Assembly: GCA_038249605.1 (NCBI GenBank)
Contig: JBBSDH010000110.1
Span: 1 to 13,662, forward strand
Source: M3007 sp038249605
GTDB lineage: Bacteria; Bacteroidota; Bacteroidia; Chitinophagales; Saprospiraceae
Direction: 5' to 3'
DNA: 13,662 nt
Shown here: positions 1 to 7,616 of the stretch, piece after piece
Numbering within the stretch: position 1 is the first letter of the stretch
Layout: every line of letters begins with the position of its first letter
Notes under the pieces: model-generated
What the model was told of the DNA's origin: nothing
Seen by the model: the letters and a program-made list of their open reading frames with translations, nothing else
Database searches by the model: none
Translations under genes and position numbers: made by a program

Positions 1-2725
1 ACTTGCTCCATTACCATTAGGGATAAAAAAATCAGTTATGCTGTTTGGAGTTAATGTAGCAACTGGCCAATTGGGTTGCATCATATCAATAACCTGGAAT
101 TGAGAAAACAAAACCTCATTGAACCCACCACCGTGAAAAGCAAGCCCACTACCTGGATTGAACAAATTGCCATAATCGTATTGCTGGTCAATCACCGTTC
201 CCGCTTCGCAATACAGGGCAAAAGCGTGGTTCTGAAGGGTCGTCACACGCCATTCTGTAGAAGCACAAGCGCCCCAGAAACGTGTTCCAAACCTGCTTCC
301 CCTTGTATTGTTGCAACAAAAACGGTTTCCGGTTCCGTCCGCAAGGCTTAAACCGGTAGACGGCCTAAAGCTTGCTTGATCAACGATTTCATTGTCGTAC
401 AGGTAATTGTTGTGGGTATTGGTAAGTTGAATTCCAATACCTGGATTGGGCGTTTGAAATGTAATGACGTTTTCATCTACATCCACACTTCCCGCGCCGT
501 TAATTCGAATGCCGTCATTGAAGCCAGAACTGGTAAAATGGTTGTTTTTTATCCGAACATCTCCAACATCCACGCTTTGGGCATTGTTGATGTCTATGGC
601 CGCCGGATAAGGCGGGAAAGGACTATTTGTGGCACCCGGGAATGCGCTTCCGAACATGTTGATGTTGTTCAAAATTTTATGCGAATTAAATCCTCCTGCC
701 GGAACCATTTCGTGACACAGAATTCCACGGTTTGTGAACCCGATTGTGGGATTATCGCTGATATCGGAGCTATGTGCACCCATGGTTTCCACGCCACGAT
801 ACATGTGGTCCATGTTGTTGTTTTTAACCGTTACTCGCTGGTTGGCATGCCCGTACACGCCCCTGCGAACAGCATCAAAATTGCAATTGAGCACGGTTAC
901 CATGCCACCGTTAGCCGCCACACCATTTCCATCAGAAGTAGCGAATGTCGGTAAACCTGCAACGCCAGTGCCGATAACATGCTGAAAATCAGTCCTGTGA
1001 ACAGACACTATAGCCCCCTCGCTGATGATGCCGTTTCTAAGGTAACTGAAGGAGTTAAGGAGGCCGTTGGTCCCGGGTGTGCCAACCGTAAGTGGTGTAC
1101 CCAAGGTTACCATCCCTGCAAATCCGCCTTGTGTGCTGCTGTAATTGGGCAAATTGGCATCGCAAGCAGGAAGTAACGATTGTCCTACAATGGTATTCAA
1201 AGTATTGTTGGTGAAAGGGATGTGCTCCACCGTGGTGAAGGCATTGTTGGGGAAAAGGACTCCAACATGGTTGTTGGAGAAACTGTTGCCGACAGCGATC
1301 ATACGGGTTGGCGGGTCGATACCAAGCCCTGATCCACCTTGGGCTGTGATGGAAAACTGTGCATCACGGATTGAATTTCCTTTGAAAGTCAACGCTGAAT
1401 GAGGAGTAACCGTGATTCCACGCCACATCCTTTCACAGGAAAAAATGGTGTTGTTATCCAATGCGAGTGTAGGGTAAAGTGTGTTTGTGCCTACCACGAT
1501 TTCCGAGCAAGGCTGCATTTGGATGTTGCCGCAGGCGCTTATGTTCAAATCCTGGTCCATAATCAACCTCCCTAGAATGGCAATACAACCCTGATGATCA
1601 TTTTGATCTAAAAAGCCGTCGTCATTTTGATCGTAATTAAAGGCAGCTTCCAAAAGCGAATAGGGTGTACCTCCCAGTGTTGCGTCATAAAAAGGACTTA
1701 ACTCGCTGGCATCTACATTCAGTGTGCCTTGGGCAGTGCATGGACAGGTAAAATCTTGTGGTGGTGGTACGATATCGCATGATACGGTCCGACACACGGT
1801 TTCAGTACACCCGCTGCAATCATCGGCAACCGTAAGACACACATTGTAGGTACCTGAAAGCGCGTACGTATGGGACACCTGTTGCCCGGAAGCCGTGGTT
1901 CCATCACCAAAATCCCAACACCACGACGAAATGCCAACACTAGGCTGACCTACAGTCGAACCATTAAATGTATAGTCTGGACAGGCGCCTTGCACCTCAA
2001 AGAATGGAGTAACTGGCGAATCAACACACAACAAAGAAATAGCATCCAATCCGGCATTGAAGCCTAAGGAAGGCACAGCATCGGTATTTACCCAAAAAAC
2101 CAATTGATTGTTGGTTGCAGACAAAGGCGTAAATTCGAAGTAAACCGTGGTCCACACCGGATCACCCGCCGGAACTGCAGTTGTGTTTATCGTTTGACTA
2201 TTCGCAAGTTCCGGTAGGAAACACGGTGATCCGTTATCCAAGGTTGAAGCATTGACCAAGCCGTTGGTCAATGCGACGGAAATAGTTCCTGCTTCGTAAG
2301 TTATATTATAATAGGAAAACGTCAATCTGTAGGTAACACCCGGACAAAGCGTCACAGCTTGAAAAATGGCTTCATTATTAGCACATGTACCTATCCCACC
2401 ATTGGAGTTTGTAGATGAAATACAGACAAATTGATCGCCTTCAAATGGAATGATTGGATCATAATATAAATCATCGGTGTTGTCGCAAATAGAAGGCGTG
2501 CCGTTGGCTGCCCCCCAAGGCGGTGCGCAATTATCATTGATCGCGCCATCATTCATAGTGCCGTTCGGCACCGGGCAACTTTCAAACCCTCCCTCAAGAA
2601 TAAGATTTCCCGGCGTGGGGGGGGGGACACGTTTGTTCATAAGATGAAAATGAAAGAAGAAAGGTACAAACGAAGAGTGCAATCGCGCTTTTGGGAAAGC
2701 GCTTAAGGATTAGATTGTGTAACAT
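1..2725 (-). CDS. Large secreted PKD / parallel beta-helix surface protein, 3' part off-window, frame broken at a C10 tract
   Basis: The minus strand is open from 2640 to the window edge (880 codons, no stop), so the gene continues beyond base 1. The body begins near NLILEGGFESCPVPNG and has a Cys-containing beta-sandwich-like region to about 2030. A PKD domain follows (about 2010-1760) with the typical WDFGDGT and SGTYNVCLTV motifs. Next are an EF-hand-like loop DQNDDGFLDQND (1632-1597) and a long Asn-rich, right-handed beta-helix-like region (about 1560-150) with repeated NN and G-I turns. The ATG at 2640 lacks a signal peptide. An upstream ATG at 2725 encodes a convincing one (K8-R9, then the hydrophobic stretch AIALFVCTFLLSF), but its frame stops at 2594-2596. 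The two frames join exactly if the C10 tract had nine C, giving SSYEQTCPPPTPGN. The likely role is an exported surface or adhesive protein, possibly T9SS cargo, but its C-terminus is not visible. The frameshift is either phase variation or a sequencing error. Confidence 0.85.
2617..2626 (-). repeat. Homopolymer tract G10 (C10 on the coding strand)
   Basis: Ten consecutive G on the plus strand sit just after the signal-peptide codons of the minus-strand surface protein. Nine C would encode three prolines and join the signal peptide to the body. The ten present shift the frame, and the signal-peptide frame ends at a TGA about 20 bases later. Tracts of this length are prone to slipped-strand change and also to sequencing error, so the run could be a phase switch or an artefact. 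Confidence 0.9.
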
Positions 2726-2914
2726 GATGGTGTGTTTTTATGGTAAGGGTTAAAGTTAATACTTTGCTTTTTTATGTTGCTTCAACTTAACATAAAATCA
2801 ATATTATATGCTAATATTTAACATTTACAACATATTGCAATTTTAATTTTTAAAAGACTTTCGGTTCTGCCATGTTAATTGTCAAAAATTTAGGCAAAAA
2901 ATAATATTTCACCC

Positions 2915-2922
2915 TATATTTG
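2915..2922 (+). promoter_or_regulatory. Bacteroidota -7 promoter box TATATTTG
   Basis: TATATTTG matches the Bacteroidota primary sigma factor -7 consensus TAnnTTTG at all fixed positions. It lies 33 bases before the ATG at 2956, giving a short leader. I see no TTG -33 element at the usual distance. The last four bases of the box are inside the left arm of the 35-bp palindrome, so a protein bound there would block this promoter. Confidence 0.55.
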
Positions 2923-2953
2923 CAAATCTGGAATTCAATTCCAAATTTGCAAA
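2919..2953. promoter_or_regulatory. 35-bp near-perfect palindrome over the promoter and start of the ATPase gene
   Basis: The arms are TTTGCAAATCTGGAATT (2919-2935) and AATTCCAAATTTGCAAA (2937-2953), around a single central base at 2936. Sixteen of 17 pairs match; only 2928/2944 does not. The element begins inside the -7 box and ends two bases before the ATG at 2956. It could be a dimer-binding operator for autoregulation. As RNA, it could form a hairpin that hides the ribosome-binding region. The symmetry is seen directly; the function is inferred. Confidence 0.7.
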
Positions 2954-2955
2954 AA

Positions 2956-4107
2956 ATGATCAACCGCATCGCTGCCGAAAAAGTATTGGGCCTGTCACGC
3001 GCTTTCAAAGCCGTGGCGATCATCGGTCCGCGCCAAAGTGGCAAAACCACGTTGGCGCGACGGTGTTTTCCCGACAAAACCTATGTTTCTCTTGAAAATC
3101 CCGATGTACGTAATTATGCCATCAACGATCCACGTAATTTTTTGAAACAATACGCCGCCGGCGCGATCCTCGACGAAGTTCAACGCACACCGGAACTGTT
3201 GTCGTACCTCCAGCAGGTACTCGATGAATCATCCGAACGCGGCAAATTTATCCTGACAGGTTCCAACAATTTTCTGCTCCAGGAAAGCATCACCCAGAGT
3301 TTGTCTGGCAGGGCAGCTTACCTCGATCTGCTGCCATTCGCCGTCGACGAACTTAGCCAAATTCCCGGTGCTTTGGACGACCTGAACTCCGTGATGTTTA
3401 AAGGCGGCTATCCGGAAGTGCAGGCATCGGGCATTGCACCGGAAGATTGGTTTGGAGCCTACATACGCACCTATGTGGAACGCGACGTGCGGCAAATCCG
3501 CAATGTAACCGATTTGCAGGCCTTTGAAAAGTTACTTTTCCTGTGCGCCGGCCGTGTTGGTCAACTCCTGAATTTCTCCAATTTGTCCAACGAACTCGGC
3601 GTGGATGTAAAAACAGTGCAGGCTTGGCTGGGCATATTACAAGCCGGATTTCACATCTTTTTACTGCCGCCGTATTTCGAAAATTTCAACAAACGGGTGG
3701 TCAAAACCCCCAAACTCTATTTTTGTGATACGGGTTTGGCCGCATACCTGCTGCGCATCGCAAGCCCGGATCGGTTGTTCCAACATGCCTACAGAGGGGC
3801 GCTGTTCGAAAATTTCATCGTGTCTGAACTGTTGAAAAACAGGCTTAATCAAGGCAAACGTTCCAACCTGTATTTCTGGCGCGACAGTACCGGAAACGAA
3901 ATCGATGTCATCATCGATGAAGGCACACGTTTGTTGCCAATCGAAATCAAAAGCGGGGCCACCGTTTCGGATGCCTTTTTCAAAAATCTGCATTATTGGC
4001 ACAAACTTACCGATACCAAAGAAGGGATGCTCGTATATGGCGGCGATGCCGATCAGCGCAGGGATAAAGTGGACGTAAAGCCGTGGCACAGCATCGGTGG
4101 TATTTAA
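2956..4107 (+). CDS. AAA+ ATPase with DUF4143 (PD-(D/E)XK-like) C-terminal domain
   Basis: This 383-residue protein has the two-domain layout of the AAA_14/DUF4143 family. Visible motifs are Walker A GPRQSGKTT (24-32), Walker B AILDEVQ (70-76) and sensor-1 TGSNNF (101-106). A winged-helix-like middle follows, then a C-terminal nuclease-like core with E315, D317 and E330-x-K332 (GNEIDVIID, then IEIKSG). The cellular role of this family is poorly known; it is often called an ATP-binding protein of unknown function. An in-frame TTG at 2920 would lengthen the protein by 12 residues, but it lies inside the promoter box and palindrome, so the ATG at 2956 is preferred. The gene is monocistronic as far as can be seen. 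It is followed by 21-bp tandem units and then the ABC exporter on the same strand. Confidence 0.93.
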   Translation: MINRIAAEKVLGLSRAFKAVAIIGPRQSGKTTLARRCFPDKTYVSLENPDVRNYAINDPRNFLKQYAAGAILDEVQRTPELLSYLQQVLDESSERGKFILTGSNNFLLQESITQSLSGRAAYLDLLPFAVDELSQIPGALDDLNSVMFKGGYPEVQASGIAPEDWFGAYIRTYVERDVRQIRNVTDLQAFEKLLFLCAGRVGQLLNFSNLSNELGVDVKTVQAWLGILQAGFHIFLLPPYFENFNKRVVKTPKLYFCDTGLAAYLLRIASPDRLFQHAYRGALFENFIVSELLKNRLNQGKRSNLYFWRDSTGNEIDVIIDEGTRLLPIEIKSGATVSDAFFKNLHYWHKLTDTKEGMLVYGGDADQRRDKVDVKPWHSIGGI

Positions 4108-4110
4108 CCC

Positions 4111-4173
4111 ACCACCTTTCGCCGAAAAAATCCAAACTTTCGCCGTAAAAACACCACCTTTCGCAGTAGGTCA
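4111..4173. repeat. Three tandem 21-bp imperfect repeats sharing CTTTCGC
   Basis: CTTTCGC occurs at 4116-4122, 4137-4143 and 4158-4164, exactly 21 bases apart. The surrounding unit resembles ACCACCTTTCGCCGAAAAA in all three copies, with the second and third more diverged. The array fills the spacer between the DUF4143 ATPase stop and the ABC exporter leader. A spacing of two helical turns would suit protein binding on one face of the DNA. It could equally be a short decayed repeat. Confidence 0.7.
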
Positions 4174-4175
4174 CC

Positions 4176-4183
4176 CATTTTTG
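4176..4183 (+). promoter_or_regulatory. Candidate -7 box CATTTTTG for the ABC exporter operon
   Basis: CATTTTTG matches TAnnTTTG except for the first base. It lies directly after the 21-bp repeat array and about 42 bases before the preferred ATG at 4225, a reasonable leader length. No clear -33 TTG is present. This is a weak prediction. Confidence 0.3.
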
Positions 4184-4224
4184 CAACCGAAATTTTATTG
4201 GTCAAGACCAAATCAAATCAATCC

Positions 4225-5130
4225 ATGATCTTATCCGTTCAAAACGTCGTTAAACGCTACGACAAATACACGGCCGTCGACCACGTCAGCATCGATGTGC
4301 AAAGAGGAAGCGTGTTCGGCTTGCTCGGGCCCAACGGCGCCGGCAAAACCTCGCTTATCCGTATGATCACCACGATCACCGGTCCGGATGAAGGCGTTAT
4401 TTACCTCGACGGCGAAAAAATAAACGACCGCTCGCCCGAAAAAATCGGGTACATGCCCGAAGAACGCGGCCTGTACAAAAAAATGAAGGTGGGCGAACAA
4501 CTGCTCTACCTCGCCCAGCTCAAAGGCCTCTCAGAAGCCCAAGCGCGCAATCAGATCAACCACTGGCTCACCAAGTTTGAAATCACGGACTGGTGGGACA
4601 AAAAGATCGAGGACCTGTCCAAGGGCATGCAGCAAAAGATCCAGTTCATCGCTACGATCGTGCACCAGCCCAAATTGCTCATCCTCGACGAGCCGTTCAC
4701 GGGCCTCGACCCCATCAATACCAACCTGATCAAGGACGAGATCCGCCAACTCAATGAAGCGGGTACCAGCATCATTTTCAGCACCCACCGCATGGAACAG
4801 GTGGAGGAAATGTGCGACCACATTGTGCTCATCAACCACGGTAAAAATGTACTGTACGGCGAGGTGCAATCCATCAAAAACGAATACAAACAAAACCTTT
4901 TCCGTATCCAAACGGAAACGCCCTTGCCCGAAGGTTTTGCTTCGAACCACACCATCGTGGAACAAAACAGCCACAGCGTTACCGTGAAACTGCCCGATGA
5001 CAGCCACAGCAACCGTCTCCTCCAAGAACTGCTTTCCATCGGCGTGCGCATCACGCGATTTGAAGAAATCCTGCCCACTTTCAACGAAATTTTCATCCGG
5101 CGCGTGGCAGAAACCGCCGGTGGCCAATAA
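4225..5130 (+). CDS. ABC exporter ATP-binding subunit, NatA-like
   Basis: This 301-residue nucleotide-binding subunit should power an ABC-2 type efflux system with the permease just downstream. Motifs in order are Walker A GPNGAGKTS (35-43), signature LSKGMQ (131-136), Walker B LLILDE (151-156), D-loop GLD (160-162) and the switch His in STHRM (H188). The Q-loop position reads GYMPEERGLY (75-84), with Glu in place of Gln, which I associate with the NatA/YhaQ-like subgroup. The last roughly 80 residues form the DUF4162-like extension of these exporters. A TTG at 4198 would add nine residues; the ATG at 4225 fits the family N-terminus (MILSVQNVVKRYDK). The substrate cannot be read from sequence; sodium, drugs or peptides are all possible. 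Confidence 0.93.
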   Translation: MILSVQNVVKRYDKYTAVDHVSIDVQRGSVFGLLGPNGAGKTSLIRMITTITGPDEGVIYLDGEKINDRSPEKIGYMPEERGLYKKMKVGEQLLYLAQLKGLSEAQARNQINHWLTKFEITDWWDKKIEDLSKGMQQKIQFIATIVHQPKLLILDEPFTGLDPINTNLIKDEIRQLNEAGTSIIFSTHRMEQVEEMCDHIVLINHGKNVLYGEVQSIKNEYKQNLFRIQTETPLPEGFASNHTIVEQNSHSVTVKLPDDSHSNRLLQELLSIGVRITRFEEILPTFNEIFIRRVAETAGGQ

Positions 5131-5142
5131 AGACTCCTACCC

Positions 5143-6471
5143 ATGTCCAAACTTTCGCTCATCGTCAAACGCGAATACCTCACACGCGTGCGAAAAAAAT
5201 CGTTAATCATCGTTACCCTACTGGCCCCCTTGGGCTTGCTGGTGTACTTCCTGGTCATTTTCGGCCTCACCAAATATTCCAGCGGCGATGAAATCAAAGT
5301 AGCCGTACTCGATGAAGGTGGGATGGTGCAACAACTGCCCGATGAAAGAGGTGTGCGTTTCATCCCCGCCGGCGGTAAAACCTTCGAACAGCTCCAGACT
5401 GCCGCCGAAGAAGGTACCTACGATGGCATCTTGCGCATCCCCGCGCTCGGCACCTTCCAGAAAAAAGAACACACCGTTTTTTACTATTCCGATAAAAAAT
5501 TGGCACCCGAAAAACGCTCGGTCATCGAAGACCGCATCACCGACAAAATTCGGGATTATAAAATCGATTCTTTGAAACTCGATCCGAAAATGCTCGAGAT
5601 GCTCAATACCGACGTCGCCATCGACCCCGAAAAACTCACCGAAGCCGGGGAAGATGAAAGCCGCTACACTGCAGGCGTAGGCCTGGCCATTGGCGGCATC
5701 ATGGCTTTCATCATGTTTTTCATGGTTATGATGTACGGCCAAATGGTGATGCGCTCGGTGATGGAGGAAAAAACAAACCGCATCGTGGAAGTAATGATGT
5801 CGAGCGTGCGGCCTTTCGACCTCATGCTGGGCAAAATCATTGGCGCAGGAGCAGTAGGACTCACACAGGTAGTCGCCTGGATCGTACTCAGCGGGGCGGT
5901 CACCCTGTTGATGCCCATGCTGATGGACATTGACCCCGCAGCCATGCAGCAAAGTATGCCCGATCCCGGTACAGCCGCTGCCATCGACCCGGAAGAAGTG
6001 GAGAATACGGGCTTGCGGATCATGGCCGAACTGAGCAAACAAAACTGGCCGCTCATCACAAGTGCGTTCATCATCTTTTTCCTCGGAGGATACTTCATCT
6101 ATGCGTCCATGTTCGCAGCCATTGGTTCGGCCATGGGCGACGATTACGGCGAAGGCCAGGCGCTGGTGCTGCCCATCACCATTCCCATCATTCTTGCTTT
6201 TTACATCGTGGCTTTTGTAGGGATACGCAATCCGGACAGCGGCCTTATGGTATTCGCGTCCATGTTCCCTTTGTTTTCACCCATTGTAATGCCGTTCCGA
6301 ATGGCATTCAGTCCACCGTGGTGGCAGGTGGGTCTATCCCTCGTCCTGGTGTTGGCCGCAGCGTTTTTCTTTGTTTGGCTTGCCGGCCGCATCTACCGCG
6401 TGGGTATTTTGTTGTACGGCAAAAAGGTGACGCTGAAAGAAATCAGCAAATGGATGTTTTACAATGGTTAG
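5143..6471 (+). CDS. ABC-2 type exporter permease, NatB-like
   Basis: This 442-residue inner-membrane protein starts 12 bases after the ATPase stop, so the two are almost certainly co-transcribed. It has one N-terminal membrane helix (about 21-42) after the basic start MSKLSLIVKREYLTRVRKK. A large extracytoplasmic domain follows (about 45-175). About six further helices lie near 178-200, 231-260, 303-328, 340-362, 367-390 and 394-416. The conserved cytoplasmic motif MEEKTNRIVEVMMSS (from residue 207) is the ABC-2 coupling segment. This topology matches NatB/YhaP-type permeases. It ends convergently with the DUF2064 gene, 32 bases away. Confidence 0.92.
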   Translation: MSKLSLIVKREYLTRVRKKSLIIVTLLAPLGLLVYFLVIFGLTKYSSGDEIKVAVLDEGGMVQQLPDERGVRFIPAGGKTFEQLQTAAEEGTYDGILRIPALGTFQKKEHTVFYYSDKKLAPEKRSVIEDRITDKIRDYKIDSLKLDPKMLEMLNTDVAIDPEKLTEAGEDESRYTAGVGLAIGGIMAFIMFFMVMMYGQMVMRSVMEEKTNRIVEVMMSSVRPFDLMLGKIIGAGAVGLTQVVAWIVLSGAVTLLMPMLMDIDPAAMQQSMPDPGTAAAIDPEEVENTGLRIMAELSKQNWPLITSAFIIFFLGGYFIYASMFAAIGSAMGDDYGEGQALVLPITIPIILAFYIVAFVGIRNPDSGLMVFASMFPLFSPIVMPFRMAFSPPWWQVGLSLVLVLAAAFFFVWLAGRIYRVGILLYGKKVTLKEISKWMFYNG

Positions 6472-6473
6472 TA

Positions 6474-6501
6474 GACTGCCAACCGTCGACTGTCGACATT
6501 C
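6474..6501. repeat. Degenerate GACTGTC heptad repeat between convergent genes
   Basis: The 32-base spacer between two convergent stop codons is filled by four heptads: GACTGCC, AACCGTC, GACTGTC and GACATTC. It contains two GTCGAC hexamers around a central T, forming a 13-bp palindrome at 6485-6497. Relatives of the same heptad occur at 13465-13485 and 13524-13558. It may act as a bidirectional transcript end, but there is no typical T-run terminator. Confidence 0.6.
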
Positions 6502-6503
6502 GA

Positions 6504-7088
6504 TTAACCCCTAAACCTCAGCCAATCCTCTTCCGTATCGACATCGTTCAGCACGGGCAGAAGCGCACAGCTTTTGCCCGTGTTTTTTATACGCACCAGG
6601 GTTTCCGACAAAACTGTTTCGGTACTCCACACCATGTTTTCAAACAACTCTGGTGCAGGCATGTTAAGGCCGAGCAGGTAATAACCGCCGTCGGCGCTGG
6701 GGCCAAGCACCACGTCGTATGTATCGAGCAAACCGAACGCATCGTTCAGGATGTCGGCTTCCAGTTCCGGACAATCGCTACCGGCTATGACCGCTTTACC
6801 AGCACCGCCGTCAAATGCCGTTTGGAATGCCTGGTGCATGCGTTCGCCCAGATCGCCGCCATGTTGCAGGTGCTTTTCAAAAAGGCCTGGATCCCAGTCA
6901 TCGTTGGATGCCATGTTTTCGCTGTAAAAAAGCAGGCGTCGGGCGTCAGTTTCCAGGGCGACCCGTCGGGTATGATGGAGCAAAAAATGGTAAATGGCCA
7001 GCGCCTCTTCGTCGCCCACCGTAGCAGCAAGCCGGGTTTTTACCTTACCCAGCTCCGGATTACGTATGAATAGGATTACGGTGTTCAT
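6504..7088 (-). CDS. TIGR04282/DUF2064 family GT-A type glycosyltransferase
   Basis: This 194-residue cytoplasmic protein has the nucleotide-sugar transferase-like fold of the TIGR04282 family (DUF2064, named rSAM/selenodomain-associated transferase 1). Family motifs are FIRNPELGKVKTRLA (7-21), GSDCPEL (103-109), GPSADGGYYLLG (129-140), WSTETV (154-159) and NDVDTEEDW (181-189). Length is normal for the family. Members are often found beside TIGR04283 transferases or radical SAM genes, but none of these is in this window, so the gene is an orphan here. The acceptor and sugar are unknown. The start is the only sensible ATG before the conserved N-terminal strand. No clear TAnnTTTG box was found upstream. 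Confidence 0.9.
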   Translation of the reverse strand: MNTVILFIRNPELGKVKTRLAATVGDEEALAIYHFLLHHTRRVALETDARRLLFYSENMASNDDWDPGLFEKHLQHGGDLGERMHQAFQTAFDGGAGKAVIAGSDCPELEADILNDAFGLLDTYDVVLGPSADGGYYLLGLNMPAPELFENMVWSTETVLSETLVRIKNTGKSCALLPVLNDVDTEEDWLRFRG

Positions 7089-7616
7089 GGTCGTGTTTTT
7101 CTTTAGATAACGGCATTTGTAACCAGCAACTTAACAAACAGGTTGTATTTATTGTAGCATTGAAAATTTAACATTTGGGAGAATAATGGATATTTTCGGA
7201 ATAAAATTTTATAGAAATAAGAAATGTAAGAAAATAAAATGAAATGTTAAGGTTTAATCAGTTCTTATAAAATTTTATTTGGGAGTTAATTTCTTAAAAA
7301 GCGTCATGAAAAGGTGTGGCTTAAAAAAAACTTCACACAAACTTAACAATAACTTAATTTTACCGTTAGAAGAAAGTCGTAAATGCGTTCGTCGCATGTA
7401 TCAGACAAGCTGTCTTAACCAGCTCTTCCCCTCCACAAGAAAAACAGTCTTTTTTGACACTGGCATTTTCCGGCCATTGAGCTTAAAGCTTTTGCGTTTG
7501 TACCTACAGACAAACATCAGGAGCAGGGGCTCCCGGCGCAGCTTCGGCGGTGCTGTCGACGCAGGAAAATCAAGGTGTGTTTCATCCATTCTCTCACCTT
7601 CTAATTGTGTTGCATT
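7089..7616. other. Gene-poor AT-rich intergenic region
   Basis: This stretch of more than 500 bases separates the divergent DUF2064 and TonB-C genes. The part to about 7360 is very AT-rich and holds a 14-bp inverted repeat pair (7200-7213 and 7266-7279). The part from about 7370 to 7616 has normal base composition but no recognisable gene. One short minus-strand ORF (7589-7401, 62 residues from an ATG after GGTGAGAGA) is possible but resembles nothing I know. A plus-strand ORF over the same bases has biased, non-protein-like composition. No tRNA-like or riboswitch-like fold was recognised. Confidence 0.4.
7200..7279. repeat. 14-bp AT-rich inverted repeat pair
   Basis: AATAAAATTTTATA at 7200-7213 is repeated in inverted form as TATAAAATTTTATT at 7266-7279. 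Each copy contains the self-palindrome ATAAAATTTTAT. They are 52 bases apart within the spacer between divergent genes, which would suit paired regulator sites. AT richness makes chance occurrence fairly likely. Confidence 0.45.

Larger units (their letters stand above)
2726..2955. other. Divergent AT-rich intergenic region
   Basis: This AT-rich stretch separates the surface-protein gene (minus) from the DUF4143 ATPase (plus) and should hold both promoters. For the plus gene a perfect -7 box is present (listed separately). For the minus gene the best candidate is TAACTTTA on the minus strand at 2751-2758, a 7 of 8 match to TAnnTTTG about 25 bases before the ATG at 2725. No convincing ORF lies here. 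Confidence 0.5.

Noticed and set aside
376..954. Plus-strand ORF of 192 codons
   Set aside because: It is antisense to the open beta-helix reading frame, which has clear PKD and Asn-rich repeat character. The plus frame has no recognisable domain.
2850..3077. Minus-strand ORF over the start of the DUF4143 gene
   Set aside because: It overlaps Walker A coding sequence and the palindrome, and its product resembles no protein. It is a shadow frame.
4551..5363. Minus-strand ORF of 270 codons across the ABC exporter genes
   Set aside because: It lies antisense to two genes with full family motifs, and its Ser/Met-rich composition is typical of a shadow.
7401..7589. Minus-strand 62-codon ORF with a GGTGAGAGA sequence before its ATG
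   Set aside because: Possible, but the product has no recognisable features, and Bacteroidota do not rely on such ribosome sites. It was kept only as a note in the gap entry.
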